Assembly (NCBI GenBank): GCA_016282915.1
Contig: JAEELW010000155.1
Coordinates: 1 to 32,768, forward strand
Source: Lachnospiraceae bacterium
GTDB lineage: Bacteria > Bacillota > Clostridia > Lachnospirales > Lachnospiraceae
DNA: 32,768 nucleotides
Reading direction: 5' to 3'
The position numbers and the translations under genes were made by a program. The notes beneath the pieces are model-generated. The model was given only the letters and a program-made list of their open reading frames with translations. It searched no databases and was not told the DNA's origin. Of the stretch, positions 25,885-32,768 are shown piece after piece. Positions within the stretch are counted from its first letter, which is position 1, and every line of letters begins with the position of its first letter.

Positions 25885-26028
25885 GTTACCATTCACAGCC
25901 GAATCGCGCACCCGCTGCGCGATTACGGCCCAATACTTAAAGCGTGAGATAGGTTTTGCCCATCGCCGCAGGCGATCTTAAATGGCAAAACCCGTTACTA
26001 TCACGGCCTGAGGGCCGTGAATAGTAAC
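25885..26028. repeat. MITE-like 144-b palindromic intergenic element
   Basis: It begins on the base after the purC stop. Terminal inverted repeats: GTTACCATTCACAGCC (25885-25900) and GGCCGTGAATAGTAAC (26013-26028), complementary at 14 of 16 positions. Inside are three further hairpins: AATCGCGCA/TGCGCGATT (25902-25924); GGTTTTGCC/GGCAAAACC (25952-25992) enclosing ATCGCC-GCA-GGCGAT; and a right-end hairpin in which GTTACTATCACGGCC (25994-26008) pairs with the right terminal repeat. No coding capacity. It looks like a non-autonomous mobile or RNA-structure repeat. Confidence 0.72.
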
Positions 26029-26033
26029 ACTGT

Positions 26034-26068
26034 AAGGAAAAAAGCGCATTTTTACGGCTTTTTTCCTT
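26034..26068. terminator. AT-rich terminator-like hairpin upstream of thl
   Basis: 12-bp stem AAGGAAAAAAGC (26034-26045) / GCTTTTTTCCTT (26057-26068). The T-run is in the 3' arm rather than after it, so it may act in either direction. Its last base joins the -35 of the next promoter. Confidence 0.6.
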
Positions 26069-26096
26069 TGCAAAAAGCGTGTACTTATGATAAGAT
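26068..26096 (+). promoter_or_regulatory. Promoter of the butyrate operon
   Basis: TTGCAA (26068-26073), 17 bases, TAAGAT (26091-26096). An overlapping TATGAT at 26086 has too short a spacer. The predicted start is near 26103. The 7-b inverted repeat ATGATAA (26087-26093) and TTATCAT (26133-26139) spans the start region and could be an operator. No clear Rex site was found. Confidence 0.6.
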
Positions 26097-26104
26097 GAAA
26101 TGTG

Positions 26105-26120
26105 GCGCGAGTCATCGCGC
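26105..26120 (+). promoter_or_regulatory. 5'-leader hairpin of the butyrate operon
   Basis: GCGCGA-GTCA-TCGCGC: a 6-bp GC stem with a tetraloop at the very start of the predicted leader RNA, followed by seven A. It would be expected to protect the 5' end; an attenuator is less likely because no T-run follows. Confidence 0.5.
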
Positions 26121-26169
26121 AAAAAAATCGTTTTATCATCGGAAACAAACATCATACGGAGGAAAAACA

Positions 26170-27369
26170 ATGGCAAAGAAAATCGTATTAGCAGGTGCCT
26201 GTCGTACGGCGATCGGTACCATGGGCGGCGGACTGTCCACAACGCCGGCTGCACAGCTGGGCGCGATCGTGATCAAAGAGGCACTGAACCGCGCGGGCGT
26301 AGCACCGGAGAAGGTTGATCAGGTCTACATGGGCTGCGTGATCCAGGCAGGACTGGGACAGAATGTGGCACGTCAGGCATCCATCAAGGCAGGGCTTCCC
26401 ATCGAAGTACCGGCAGTGACCGTAAACGTGGTATGCGGTTCCGGTCTGAACTGCGTGAACATGGCTGCACAGATGATCGCTGCAGGAGATGCGGATATCG
26501 TTGTGGCCGGCGGTATGGAGAACATGTCCCTGGCACCTTTTGCCATCCCGAACGGACGTTACGGCTATCGTATGATGTGGCCTTCCCAGAGCCAGGGCGG
26601 TCTGGTAGATACCATGGTCAAGGATGCCCTCTGGGATGCGTTCAATGATTATCATATGATCACGACGGCCGACAATATCGCAAGAGAGTGGGGCCTGACC
26701 CGTGAAGAGCTGGATGAGTTCGCACTCAAGAGCCAGCTGAAGGCCTGCGCAGCCATCGAGAGCGGCGCTTTCAAGAAAGAGATCGTTCCCGTGGAAGTGA
26801 AGAAAAAGAAGGAAGTGATCAGCTTCGATACCGATGAAGGACCCCGTCCCGGCAGCACCATCGAGGGTTTGCAGAAGCTCAAACCCCTCAATCCGGACGG
26901 CTTTGTTACCGCAGGTAATGCTTCCGGTATCAATGACGGCGCTGCGGCGATCGTTGTGATGAGCGAAGAGAAGGCACAGGAGCTGGGCGTGAAGCCTATG
27001 GCTACTTTCGTAGCCGGCGCTCTGGCAGGCGTACGTCCCGAGGTCATGGGCATCGGTCCCGTTGCCGCTACCCGCAAGGCTATGGCAAAGTGCGATTACA
27101 AGATCGAGGACTTTGATATCATCGAGGCGAACGAGGCATTTGCGGCACAGTCCGTTGCGGTAGGCAAGGATCTGGGTATCGATGTGGACAAGCAGCTGAA
27201 CCCCAACGGCGGCGCGATCGCACTGGGGCATCCGGTAGGCGCATCCGGCGCACGTATCCTGGTGACTCTGCTGCATGAGATGGAAGCAAAGGGAGCAAAG
27301 AAAGGTCTGGCCACGCTGTGTATCGGCGGCGGCATGGGCTGCGCTACCATCGTAGAGAGAGAAGCATAA
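26170..27369 (+). CDS. thlA: Acetyl-CoA C-acetyltransferase (thiolase)
   Basis: First step of butyrate formation: condenses two acetyl-CoA to acetoacetyl-CoA. ATG 26170 is set by GGAGGA (26158-26163), six bases before it; the frame extends further upstream but through the leader. Active-site residues are all present: Cys89 in [10 protein letters not shown], His354 in GHPVGASG and Cys384 in CIGGGMG, plus NEAFAAQ and the GMENMS segment. The 399-aa length is typical. It has its own leader and promoter and is followed by a hairpin before crt, so thiolase may be made in excess of the later enzymes. Symbol thl or thlA is used interchangeably in clostridia. Confidence 0.96.
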   Translation: MAKKIVLAGACRTAIGTMGGGLSTTPAAQLGAIVIKEALNRAGVAPEKVDQVYMGCVIQAGLGQNVARQASIKAGLPIEVPAVTVNVVCGSGLNCVNMAAQMIAAGDADIVVAGGMENMSLAPFAIPNGRYGYRMMWPSQSQGGLVDTMVKDALWDAFNDYHMITTADNIAREWGLTREELDEFALKSQLKACAAIESGAFKKEIVPVEVKKKKEVISFDTDEGPRPGSTIEGLQKLKPLNPDGFVTAGNASGINDGAAAIVVMSEEKAQELGVKPMATFVAGALAGVRPEVMGIGPVAATRKAMAKCDYKIEDFDIIEANEAFAAQSVAVGKDLGIDVDKQLNPNGGAIALGHPVGASGARILVTLLHEMEAKGAKKGLATLCIGGGMGCATIVEREA

Positions 27370-27374
27370 GACAG

Positions 27375-27407
27375 AGGGGGGAGTTTAAAGACTCCCCCTT
27401 CTTTATG
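27375..27407 (+). terminator. Hairpin between thl and crt, partial terminator
   Basis: GGGGGAGT (27377-27384) pairs perfectly with ACTCCCCC (27391-27398) around a six-base loop, extended by A-U and G-U pairs. The tail (TTCTTTATG) is a poor T-tract. This fits incomplete termination or a 3'-end stabiliser, with read-through into crt, since no clear promoter is visible in 27408-27466. Confidence 0.6.
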
Positions 27408-27466
27408 TAAACCAAAAAGCTGAAGCCGGCGCAGATCCGGAACGGCAATTAACGAGGAGGAAGAGA

Positions 27467-28300
27467 ATGGAATTTGTACTGTATGAAGTGAAGGATGCGG
27501 TGGGGATCATCACGATCAACCGTGAAAAGGCGCTGAATGCCCTGAATTCCCAGGTGCTGGAGGAGCTTTCCGCTACACTTGATGCCGTGGATCTGGATGC
27601 GGTGCGCTGCCTGATCCTGACCGGCGCGGGTGAGAAGAGCTTTGTGGCCGGCGCGGACATCGGCGAGATGAGCACGCTCACAAAGGCGGAGGGCGAGGCT
27701 TTCGGCAAGAAGGGCAACGATGTGTTCTTAAAGCTCGAGAAGTTCCCCGTTCCCGTGATCGCTGCGGTAAACGGCTTTGCGCTGGGCGGCGGCTGCGAGA
27801 TCTCCATGAGCTGCGATATCCGCATCTGTTCCGATAACGCAATGTTCGGCCAGCCCGAAGTGGGTCTGGGTATCACCCCCGGTTTCGGCGGCACCCAGAG
27901 GCTTGCACGTCTTGTCGGCGCGGGCATGGCAAAGCAGATGATCTATACCGCAAGAAATATCAAAGCTGCGGAAGCATACCGGATCGGTCTTGTGAACCAG
28001 GTGGTCTCCGCCGAAGTGAACGAGGCCGGAGAGGTAGTAAAGAGCGCTAAGGATGCGCTCATGGATGCGGCGCTCAAGATGGCGAACGGCATTGCGGCAC
28101 AGGCGCCCATCGCGGTGCGCAACTGCAAGAAGGCCATCAACGAAGGCCTGCAGGTCTCCATCGATGAAGCCGTAGCGATCGAAGAGAAGCTCTTCGGAGA
28201 CTGCTTCGAGACCGAGGATCAGAAGGCCGGTATGGGCAATTTCCTGAAGAAGAAGGACGATCCCACCAAGGTGAAGGTCGTTACTTTTGTAAATAAGTAA
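27467..28300 (+). CDS. crt: 3-hydroxybutyryl-CoA dehydratase (crotonase)
   Basis: Dehydrates 3-hydroxybutyryl-CoA to crotonyl-CoA. ATG 27467 follows GAGGAGG by six bases. Crotonase motifs: oxyanion-hole segments KSFVAGADIGEM and AVNGFALGGGCE, and both catalytic glutamates, Glu111 (GGCE) and Glu131 (QPEVGLG), with PGFGGTQRL after. At 277 aa it is longer than the usual 260: an extra stretch of about 13 residues (EVNEAGEVVKSAKDAL, near 185-200) and a basic C-terminal tail (KKKDDPTKVKVVTFVNK). The order thl-crt-hbd-bcd-etfB-etfA confirms the role. A small membrane protein gene is inserted after it. Confidence 0.95.
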   Translation: MEFVLYEVKDAVGIITINREKALNALNSQVLEELSATLDAVDLDAVRCLILTGAGEKSFVAGADIGEMSTLTKAEGEAFGKKGNDVFLKLEKFPVPVIAAVNGFALGGGCEISMSCDIRICSDNAMFGQPEVGLGITPGFGGTQRLARLVGAGMAKQMIYTARNIKAAEAYRIGLVNQVVSAEVNEAGEVVKSAKDALMDAALKMANGIAAQAPIAVRNCKKAINEGLQVSIDEAVAIEEKLFGDCFETEDQKAGMGNFLKKKDDPTKVKVVTFVNK

Positions 28301-28312
28301 GGATCTTTGCGT

Positions 28313-28630
28313 ATGATGGTGGCAGGATCGGGCATGTTAATGATGGGAATCCTGCTGATCGCGGCCGGAGTGATCGGCATAGCGGCAGCAGTGATCATCA
28401 TCATCGTAATGTCTGGTAATAAGAAAAAGGAACAGCTTCTTCAGCAGCAGATCTATATGGAGAACATGAGGATGCAGCAGGGTATGCCGGTGCAGGGAAT
28501 GCAGCCGGCGCAGGGCATGCCGATGATGCAGCAGATGCAGGGCATGCCGCCGGTACAGGGAATGCAGACAATGCGGCAGGGTATGCCGGGGCAGGCTCCC
28601 GGTCCGAATGGATACAACGGAAATACGTAA
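28313..28630 (+). CDS. Small membrane protein with Met/Gln/Pro-rich tail, inside the butyrate operon
   Basis: 105 aa. ATG 28313 is preferred (AAGGA nine bases before) over TTG 28307 and ATG 28316. Residues about 7-34 form one strong hydrophobic helix (MLMMGILLIAAGVIGIAAAVIIIIV), followed by a basic stop-transfer (NKKK) and a Gln/Met-rich tail with imperfect repeats of QGMPVQGMQ and QGMQGMP type to the C-terminus. This gives a predicted orientation with the tail in the cytoplasm. It lies 12 bases after crt and 49 before hbd, on the same strand. I know of no such gene in the standard clostridial butyrate operon. Function is unknown; a scaffold or membrane tether for pathway enzymes is one idea. 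Confidence 0.75.
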   Translation: MMVAGSGMLMMGILLIAAGVIGIAAAVIIIIVMSGNKKKEQLLQQQIYMENMRMQQGMPVQGMQPAQGMPMMQQMQGMPPVQGMQTMRQGMPGQAPGPNGYNGNT

Positions 28631-28679
28631 CTTGTTCAGGAAGCATACTATAGTACAAAATAATAAGGAGGAAAGATAA

Positions 28680-29552
28680 ATGAAAGTTGGTGTAATCGGT
28701 GCGGGTACCATGGGACAGGGTATCGCAAAAGCATTTGCACAGGTTGACGGCTACAGCGTAGCTCTCTGCGATATCAAGCAGGAGTGGGCTGAAGGCGGCA
28801 AGGACAAGATCGTTAAGGGCTATGCGAAGCTCGTAGAGAAAGGCAAGCTCACCCAGGAGCAGGTTGACAAGATCACGGCAGCCATCACTCCCGGTCTGAA
28901 AGAGGATATCTGCGCAGACTGCGACCTGATCGTAGAGGCAGCCTTCGAGGATATGAACGTTAAGCAGACCACCTTCAAGGAGCTTGACGCGATCTGCAAG
29001 GCAGACTGCATCTTCGCATCCAATACCTCTTCACTGTCCATCACCGAGATCGGAAAGGGTGTGAACCGTCCCGTTGTAGGCATGCATTTCTTCAATCCCG
29101 CAGACAGGATGAAGCTCATCGAGGTGATCGCAGGCGTGAACACTCCGGTGGACATCGTTGAGAAGATCAAGAAGATCTCCGAAGAGATCGGCAAGACGCC
29201 CGTTCAGGTCAACGAAGCTGCAGGTTTCGTTGTAAACCGTATCCTCATCCCGCTGATCAACGAAGCGGCTTTCATCAAGATGGAAGGTGTTTCCGATATC
29301 GAGGGTATCGACACGGCTATGAAGCTGGGCGCAAATCATCCTATGGGGCCCCTGGAGCTGGGCGATTATATCGGACTTGATATCTGCCTTGCGATCATGG
29401 ATGTTCTCTACAACGAGACAAAGGATGGCAAGTACCGTGCATGCCCTCTTCTTCGTAAGATGGTACGTGGAGGAAATCTTGGTGTTAAGAGCGGCAAGGG
29501 CTTCTATGTCTACAATGCGGACAAGACCAAGACTCCTGTTGACAAGTTGTGA
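28680..29552 (+). CDS. hbd: 3-hydroxybutyryl-CoA dehydrogenase
   Basis: Reduces acetoacetyl-CoA to 3-hydroxybutyryl-CoA with NAD(P)H. ATG 28680 follows AAGGAGG by eight bases. Rossmann motif GAGTMG (7-12). Catalytic residues match the family: Ser117 in SNTSS, His136 in MHFFNP with Glu148, and Asn186 in GFVVNR. The C-terminal dimerisation domain (LGANHPMGPLELGDYIGLD, GKGFYVYN) is complete. The 290-aa length is about eight residues more than in C. acetobutylicum. It is separated from the small membrane protein gene by 49 bases that contain a perfect TACTATAGTA palindrome (28646-28655) but no convincing promoter. Confidence 0.97.
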   Translation: MKVGVIGAGTMGQGIAKAFAQVDGYSVALCDIKQEWAEGGKDKIVKGYAKLVEKGKLTQEQVDKITAAITPGLKEDICADCDLIVEAAFEDMNVKQTTFKELDAICKADCIFASNTSSLSITEIGKGVNRPVVGMHFFNPADRMKLIEVIAGVNTPVDIVEKIKKISEEIGKTPVQVNEAAGFVVNRILIPLINEAAFIKMEGVSDIEGIDTAMKLGANHPMGPLELGDYIGLDICLAIMDVLYNETKDGKYRACPLLRKMVRGGNLGVKSGKGFYVYNADKTKTPVDKL

Positions 29553-29575
29553 TTTTAAGGCATGAGCCTTTAAAA
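29553..29575 (+). other. AT-rich hairpin between hbd and bcd
   Basis: TTTTAAGGC (29553-29561), ATGA loop, GCCTTTAAAA (29566-29575) with one bulged T, starting on the base after the hbd stop. No T-run follows, so it is more likely an RNA-processing or 3'-protection element than a terminator. Confidence 0.5.
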
Positions 29576-29601
29576 TATATTTATGAAAGGATAGATGAGT
29601 C

Positions 29602-30768
29602 ATGGATTTTTCATTAAGCAAAGAACATGAAATGGCGAGACAGCTCTTCAGAGAATTCGCCGAAAATGAAGTGAAGCCTCTGGCACAGGAGGTGGATGAG
29701 CAGGAGCGTTTCCCGCGTGAGACAGTAGAGAAGATGGCAAGATACGGCTTCCTCGGCATTCCCGTTCCCAAGGAGTGGGGCGGCCAGGGCGCAGATCCCC
29801 TGACCTATACCATGTGTGTGGAAGAGCTTTCCAAAGTCTGCGGTACGACAGGCGTTATCGTTTCCGCACATACTTCGCTCTGTGTGGATCCCATCATGAC
29901 CTTCGGTACCGATGAGCAGAAGACAAAGTACCTGATCCCCCTTGCAAAGGGTGAGAAGCTCGGTGCTTTCGGTCTGACCGAGCCCGGTGCCGGTACCGAT
30001 GCGCAGGGTCAGCAGACCAAGGCTGTGCTGGACGGCGATGAGTGGGTACTGAACGGTTCCAAGTGCTTCATTACCAACGGTAAGGAAGCGGACGTATATG
30101 TGATCTTTGCCGTGACCGGCAAGATCGAGAAGCGCGGCAAGATGATGAAGGAGATCTCCGCTTTCATCGTTGAAAAAGGAACGCCGGGCTTCACCTTCGG
30201 TACGAAAGAGAACAAGATGGGTATCCGCGGATCCTCTACCTACGAGCTGATCTTTACGGATTGCCGCATTCCCAAGGAGAATCTGCTGGGCCAGCAGGGC
30301 AAGGGCTTCAACATCGCCATGCACACCCTGGACGGCGGCCGTATCGGTATCGCCGCACAGGCTCTGGGCCTTGCTGAGGGCGCACTGGAGACGACCATTA
30401 ATTACGTGAAAGAGCGTAAGCAGTTCGGCAAAGCCATCGGCGCATTCCAGAACACCCAGTTCCAGCTGGCAGATATGGCTACCAAGGTAAAGGCAGCCCA
30501 GTATCTGGTATACGCAGCGGCTATGAAGAAGGCAGAATATCAGAAGAATCCCAAGGTATCCTATTCGGTCGAGGCGGCTATGGCCAAGCTCTGTGCCGCA
30601 GAGGTTGCCATGGAAGTGACCACCAAGGCAGTGCAGCTGCACGGCGGTTACGGTTACATCCGTGAGTACGATGTGGAGCGCATGATGCGCGATGCCAAGA
30701 TCACCGAGATCTACGAAGGTACCTCCGAGGTACAGCGTATGGTCATTTCGGCCAATATTTTGAAGTAA
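29602..30768 (+). CDS. bcd: Butyryl-CoA dehydrogenase
   Basis: FAD enzyme that reduces crotonyl-CoA to butyryl-CoA and, with EtfAB, can bifurcate NADH electrons to ferredoxin. ATG 29602 follows GAAAGGAT. Typical acyl-CoA-dehydrogenase signatures: GAFGLTEPGAGTDA (FAD/substrate loop), KCFITNG, MGIRGSSTYEL, DGGRIGIAAQALG, RKQFGKAIGAFQ, HGGYGYIREYDVERMMRDAKI, and the catalytic Glu372 in IYEGTSEVQ. At 388 aa it is about nine residues longer than clostridial Bcd, mainly from an insert (TGKIEKRGKMMKE). It is immediately followed by etfB, whose product forms a complex with it. Confidence 0.96.
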   Translation: MDFSLSKEHEMARQLFREFAENEVKPLAQEVDEQERFPRETVEKMARYGFLGIPVPKEWGGQGADPLTYTMCVEELSKVCGTTGVIVSAHTSLCVDPIMTFGTDEQKTKYLIPLAKGEKLGAFGLTEPGAGTDAQGQQTKAVLDGDEWVLNGSKCFITNGKEADVYVIFAVTGKIEKRGKMMKEISAFIVEKGTPGFTFGTKENKMGIRGSSTYELIFTDCRIPKENLLGQQGKGFNIAMHTLDGGRIGIAAQALGLAEGALETTINYVKERKQFGKAIGAFQNTQFQLADMATKVKAAQYLVYAAAMKKAEYQKNPKVSYSVEAAMAKLCAAEVAMEVTTKAVQLHGGYGYIREYDVERMMRDAKITEIYEGTSEVQRMVISANILK

Positions 30769-30786
30769 GGATAGGAGGGAAAGACA

Positions 30787-31578
30787 TTGAAGATAATCGT
30801 ATGTATCAAGCAGGTTCCGGATACAAAAGGCGGTGTGGAATTCAATCCCGACGGAACATTAAACAGAGCTGCAATGCTCACGATCATGAACCCCGATGAC
30901 AAGGCCGGCCTGGAAGCTGCCCTTCGTCTGAAGGATCAGTACGGTGCAGAAGTGACCGTGCTTACCATGGGTTTGCCCAAGGCTACCGATGTGCTGCAGG
31001 AAGCACTGGCTATGGGCGCAGACAAGGCTGTGCTGGTGACCGACCGCAGACTGGGCGGTGCGGATACCTGGGCAACCTCCACGACCATCGCAGGCGCGAT
31101 CCGCAATCTGGAGTACGACCTGATCATCACCGGCCGTCAGGCCATCGACGGTGATACCGCACAGGTAGGTCCTCAGATCGCTGAGCATCTGAAGCTCCCC
31201 GTGATCTCCTATGCCATGGATATCAAGGTGGATGAGGCTGCAAAGAAAGTGACCGTAAAGCGTCAGTACGATGACCGTTATCATGTGGTAGAGGCAAAGA
31301 TGCCCTGCCTGATCACGGCTCTGTCCGAGCTGAACGAGCCCCGTTATATGAGCGTTGGCGGTATCTTTGATGCCGTAAAGGCCGAGATCACCACCTGGGG
31401 CCGCGACGATCTGAAGGATGTGGATGACTGCAATATCGGTCTGGCAGGTTCTCCTACCAAGATCGCAAAGGCTTCCGATAAGGTACGTAAGGGTGCCGGC
31501 GAGAAGAAGGCCTTTGATTCACCGGAAGAATCCGTTTCCTACATCGTTGAGAAGCTGAACGAAAAGCATATCATCTGA
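30787..31578 (+). CDS. etfB: Electron-transfer flavoprotein beta subunit
   Basis: Small subunit of the EtfAB complex passing (and likely bifurcating) electrons between NADH, Bcd and ferredoxin. Start TTG 30787 follows AGGAGGG by seven bases and gives the expected KIIVCIKQVPDT. Key segments: LNRAAMLTIMNPDDKAGLEAAL, DGDTAQVGPQIAEHL (nucleotide/FAD site) and the recognition-loop region RYMSVGGIFDA. The 263-aa length is normal. The rare TTG start may tune its level relative to bcd. The next gene, etfA, is unusually far away (189 bases). Confidence 0.95.
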   Translation: MKIIVCIKQVPDTKGGVEFNPDGTLNRAAMLTIMNPDDKAGLEAALRLKDQYGAEVTVLTMGLPKATDVLQEALAMGADKAVLVTDRRLGGADTWATSTTIAGAIRNLEYDLIITGRQAIDGDTAQVGPQIAEHLKLPVISYAMDIKVDEAAKKVTVKRQYDDRYHVVEAKMPCLITALSELNEPRYMSVGGIFDAVKAEITTWGRDDLKDVDDCNIGLAGSPTKIAKASDKVRKGAGEKKAFDSPEESVSYIVEKLNEKHII

Positions 31579-31599
31579 TGATAATAAGCCGTGCGGCGG

Positions 31600-31636
31600 C
31601 TTTATGGGCGGCATGCAGTCATGCCGGCTCATAAAG
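31600..31636. repeat. Hairpin in the etfB-etfA spacer
   Basis: CTTTATG (31600-31606) pairs with CATAAAG (31630-31636) outside an internal loop, and GGCATG (31610-31615) with CATGCC (31620-31625) around a CAGT loop. Part of the structured 189-base spacer. Confidence 0.6.
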
Positions 31637-31689
31637 ACATGGGACGGCAATGACGACATGAGCAAGAAGGCCGGCAGGCCGGATTGCGA

Positions 31690-31735
31690 ATATCGGCATT
31701 GATCGCGGGAGCGCGAAGCGCGGAGCGATCGATAT
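31690..31735. repeat. GC-rich palindromic element in the etfB-etfA spacer
   Basis: Nested inverted repeats: ATATC/GATAT at the ends (31690-31694, 31731-31735), GATCGC/GCGATC (31701-31706, 31725-31730), and GCGC-GAA-GCGC in the centre (31711-31721). A REP-like intergenic repeat is the likeliest reading. Confidence 0.6.
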
Positions 31736-31767
31736 CATAGAATATAAGTGAAAGGAGTATTTATATA

Positions 31768-32768
31768 ATGGCATTAGAAGATTACAAGGGCGTATATGTC
31801 TTCGCACAGCAGGTAGACAATGAGATCAGCCCTATCGCATTTGAACTGCTGGGCAAGGCCAGGGATCTGGCCGAGCCTCTGAACACGGAGGTGGCTGCCG
31901 TTCTGATCGGTTCCGGTGTGAAGGGACTTGCGGATCGTCTGGCAGAGTACGGTGCCGACAAGGTGATCGTGGTGGATGATCCCGAATTGAAGGATTACCG
32001 CACCGAGCCTTATGCACATGCACTGGCTTCCGTGATCAACGAGTACAAGCCCGAGATCGTGCTGGTAGGCGCTACCGCCATCGGCCGTGACCTGGGTCCT
32101 ACCGTTTCCGCGCGTGTGGCTACCGGCCTTACGGCAGACTGCACACAGCTGGATATCGGAGATTTCCCTCTGAATCCCATCCCCGGCAAGGAGAACGAGC
32201 AGAAGCACAATCAGCTGCTGATGACCCGTCCTGCTTTCGGCGGCAACACCATCGCTACCATTGCCTGCCCGGACAACCGTCCGCAGATGGCGACCGTACG
32301 TCCCGGTGTTATGCAGAAGATGGAGCCCGTAGCCGGCAGAAAGGCCGAGGTGATCGAGTTCAATCCCGGCTTTACTCCGGATGACCGTTATGTCACCATC
32401 AAGGAAGTGGTGAAGGCTGTTTCCGATACCGTGGATATCATGGATGCAAAGATCCTGGTTTCCGGCGGCCGTGGCGTAGGTTCACCCGAAAACTTCAAGA
32501 TCCTCGAGGATCTGGCAGAGGCAGTGGGCGGCACCGTTTCCTGCTCCCGTGCAGTTGTGGATGCAGGCTGGAAGCCCAAGGATCTGCAGGTAGACCAGAC
32601 CGGTAAGACCGTCCGTCCGAACGTATACTTCGCGATCGGTATCTCCGGCGCCATCCAGCATGTGGCCGGCATGGAAGAGAGCGACATCATCGTTGCGATC
32701 AACAAGGACGAGGATGCTCCCATCTTTGATGTGGCAGACTACGGCGTGGTAGGCGACCTGAACAAGAT
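31768..32768 (+). CDS. etfA: Electron-transfer flavoprotein alpha subunit (3' end outside window)
   Basis: Large subunit of EtfAB, carrying the electron-shuttling FAD. ATG 31768 follows AAAGGAG. The frame is open to the last base of the window (333 complete codons); only the final few dozen bases or so of the gene should be missing. FAD-binding C-terminal domain is clear: GRGVGSPENF, SRAVVDAGW, QTGKTVRPNVYFAIGISGAIQHVAGM and IIVAINKDEDAPIFDVADYG. The N-terminal domain (residues 1-185) is the usual adenosine-type fold. It completes the Bcd-EtfBA unit. Confidence 0.97.
   Translation, partial: MALEDYKGVYVFAQQVDNEISPIAFELLGKARDLAEPLNTEVAAVLIGSGVKGLADRLAEYGADKVIVVDDPELKDYRTEPYAHALASVINEYKPEIVLVGATAIGRDLGPTVSARVATGLTADCTQLDIGDFPLNPIPGKENEQKHNQLLMTRPAFGGNTIATIACPDNRPQMATVRPGVMQKMEPVAGRKAEVIEFNPGFTPDDRYVTIKEVVKAVSDTVDIMDAKILVSGGRGVGSPENFKILEDLAEAVGGTVSCSRAVVDAGWKPKDLQVDQTGKTVRPNVYFAIGISGAIQHVAGMEESDIIVAINKDEDAPIFDVADYGVVGDLNK

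Overview
The window looks like a piece of chromosome from a butyrate-producing member of the Lachnospiraceae (Clostridia). The reasons are strong AGGAGG-type ribosome sites, TTGACA/TATACT promoters, a perfect CIRCE operator, a complete thl-crt-hbd-bcd-etfB-etfA butyryl-CoA pathway, and a DUF5717/DUF5716 gene pair that I associate from memory with this family. Almost all genes are on the + strand and tightly packed. No tRNA, rRNA, CRISPR array, transposase or phage gene was seen. No gene-free stretch exceeds 300 bases; the longest are 285 b (25885-26169) and 263 b (14510-14772).

Layout. 1-2957: the C-terminal two thirds of the disaggregase ClpB, then a parvulin-like lipoprotein. 3107-5760: a lone protein of unknown function behind an unusual pair of direct repeats, then a GNAT acetyltransferase. 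5791-14509: six genes overlapping or nearly touching. They encode a membrane-bound SpoIIE/RsbU-type phosphatase, an unknown 482-aa protein, a divergent alanine-racemase-family protein, a solute-binding lipoprotein with no ABC transporter, a large membrane protein joining two sensor-like extracellular regions to an MFS transporter, and an RsbW-type ATPase. This reads as one signalling unit that I do not recognise as described. 14577-16839: htpG under a CIRCE operator. 16960-17919: a lipoprotein. 18031-24987: four genes of unknown function (DUF5717, DUF5716 with an Hsp70/actin-like look, a helical-repeat protein, and a coiled-coil membrane protein). 25027-25884: purC. 26170-32768: the butyrate operon, cut by the window end within etfA.

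How the parts work together. ClpB, HtpG and the parvulin lipoprotein are protein-quality genes, but only htpG carries CIRCE here. Butyrate genes convert two acetyl-CoA to butyryl-CoA, with Bcd-EtfAB likely bifurcating electrons to ferredoxin. The operon contains an unexpected small Met/Gln-rich membrane protein between crt and hbd, and a structured palindromic spacer between etfB and etfA.

Strongest leads for something new: the six-gene phosphatase-to-RsbW unit, the DUF5717-DUF5716 four-gene unit, the small protein in the butyrate operon, a mobile-looking 144-b inverted-repeat element after purC, and three places where a terminator hairpin and the next promoter share or abut the same bases.
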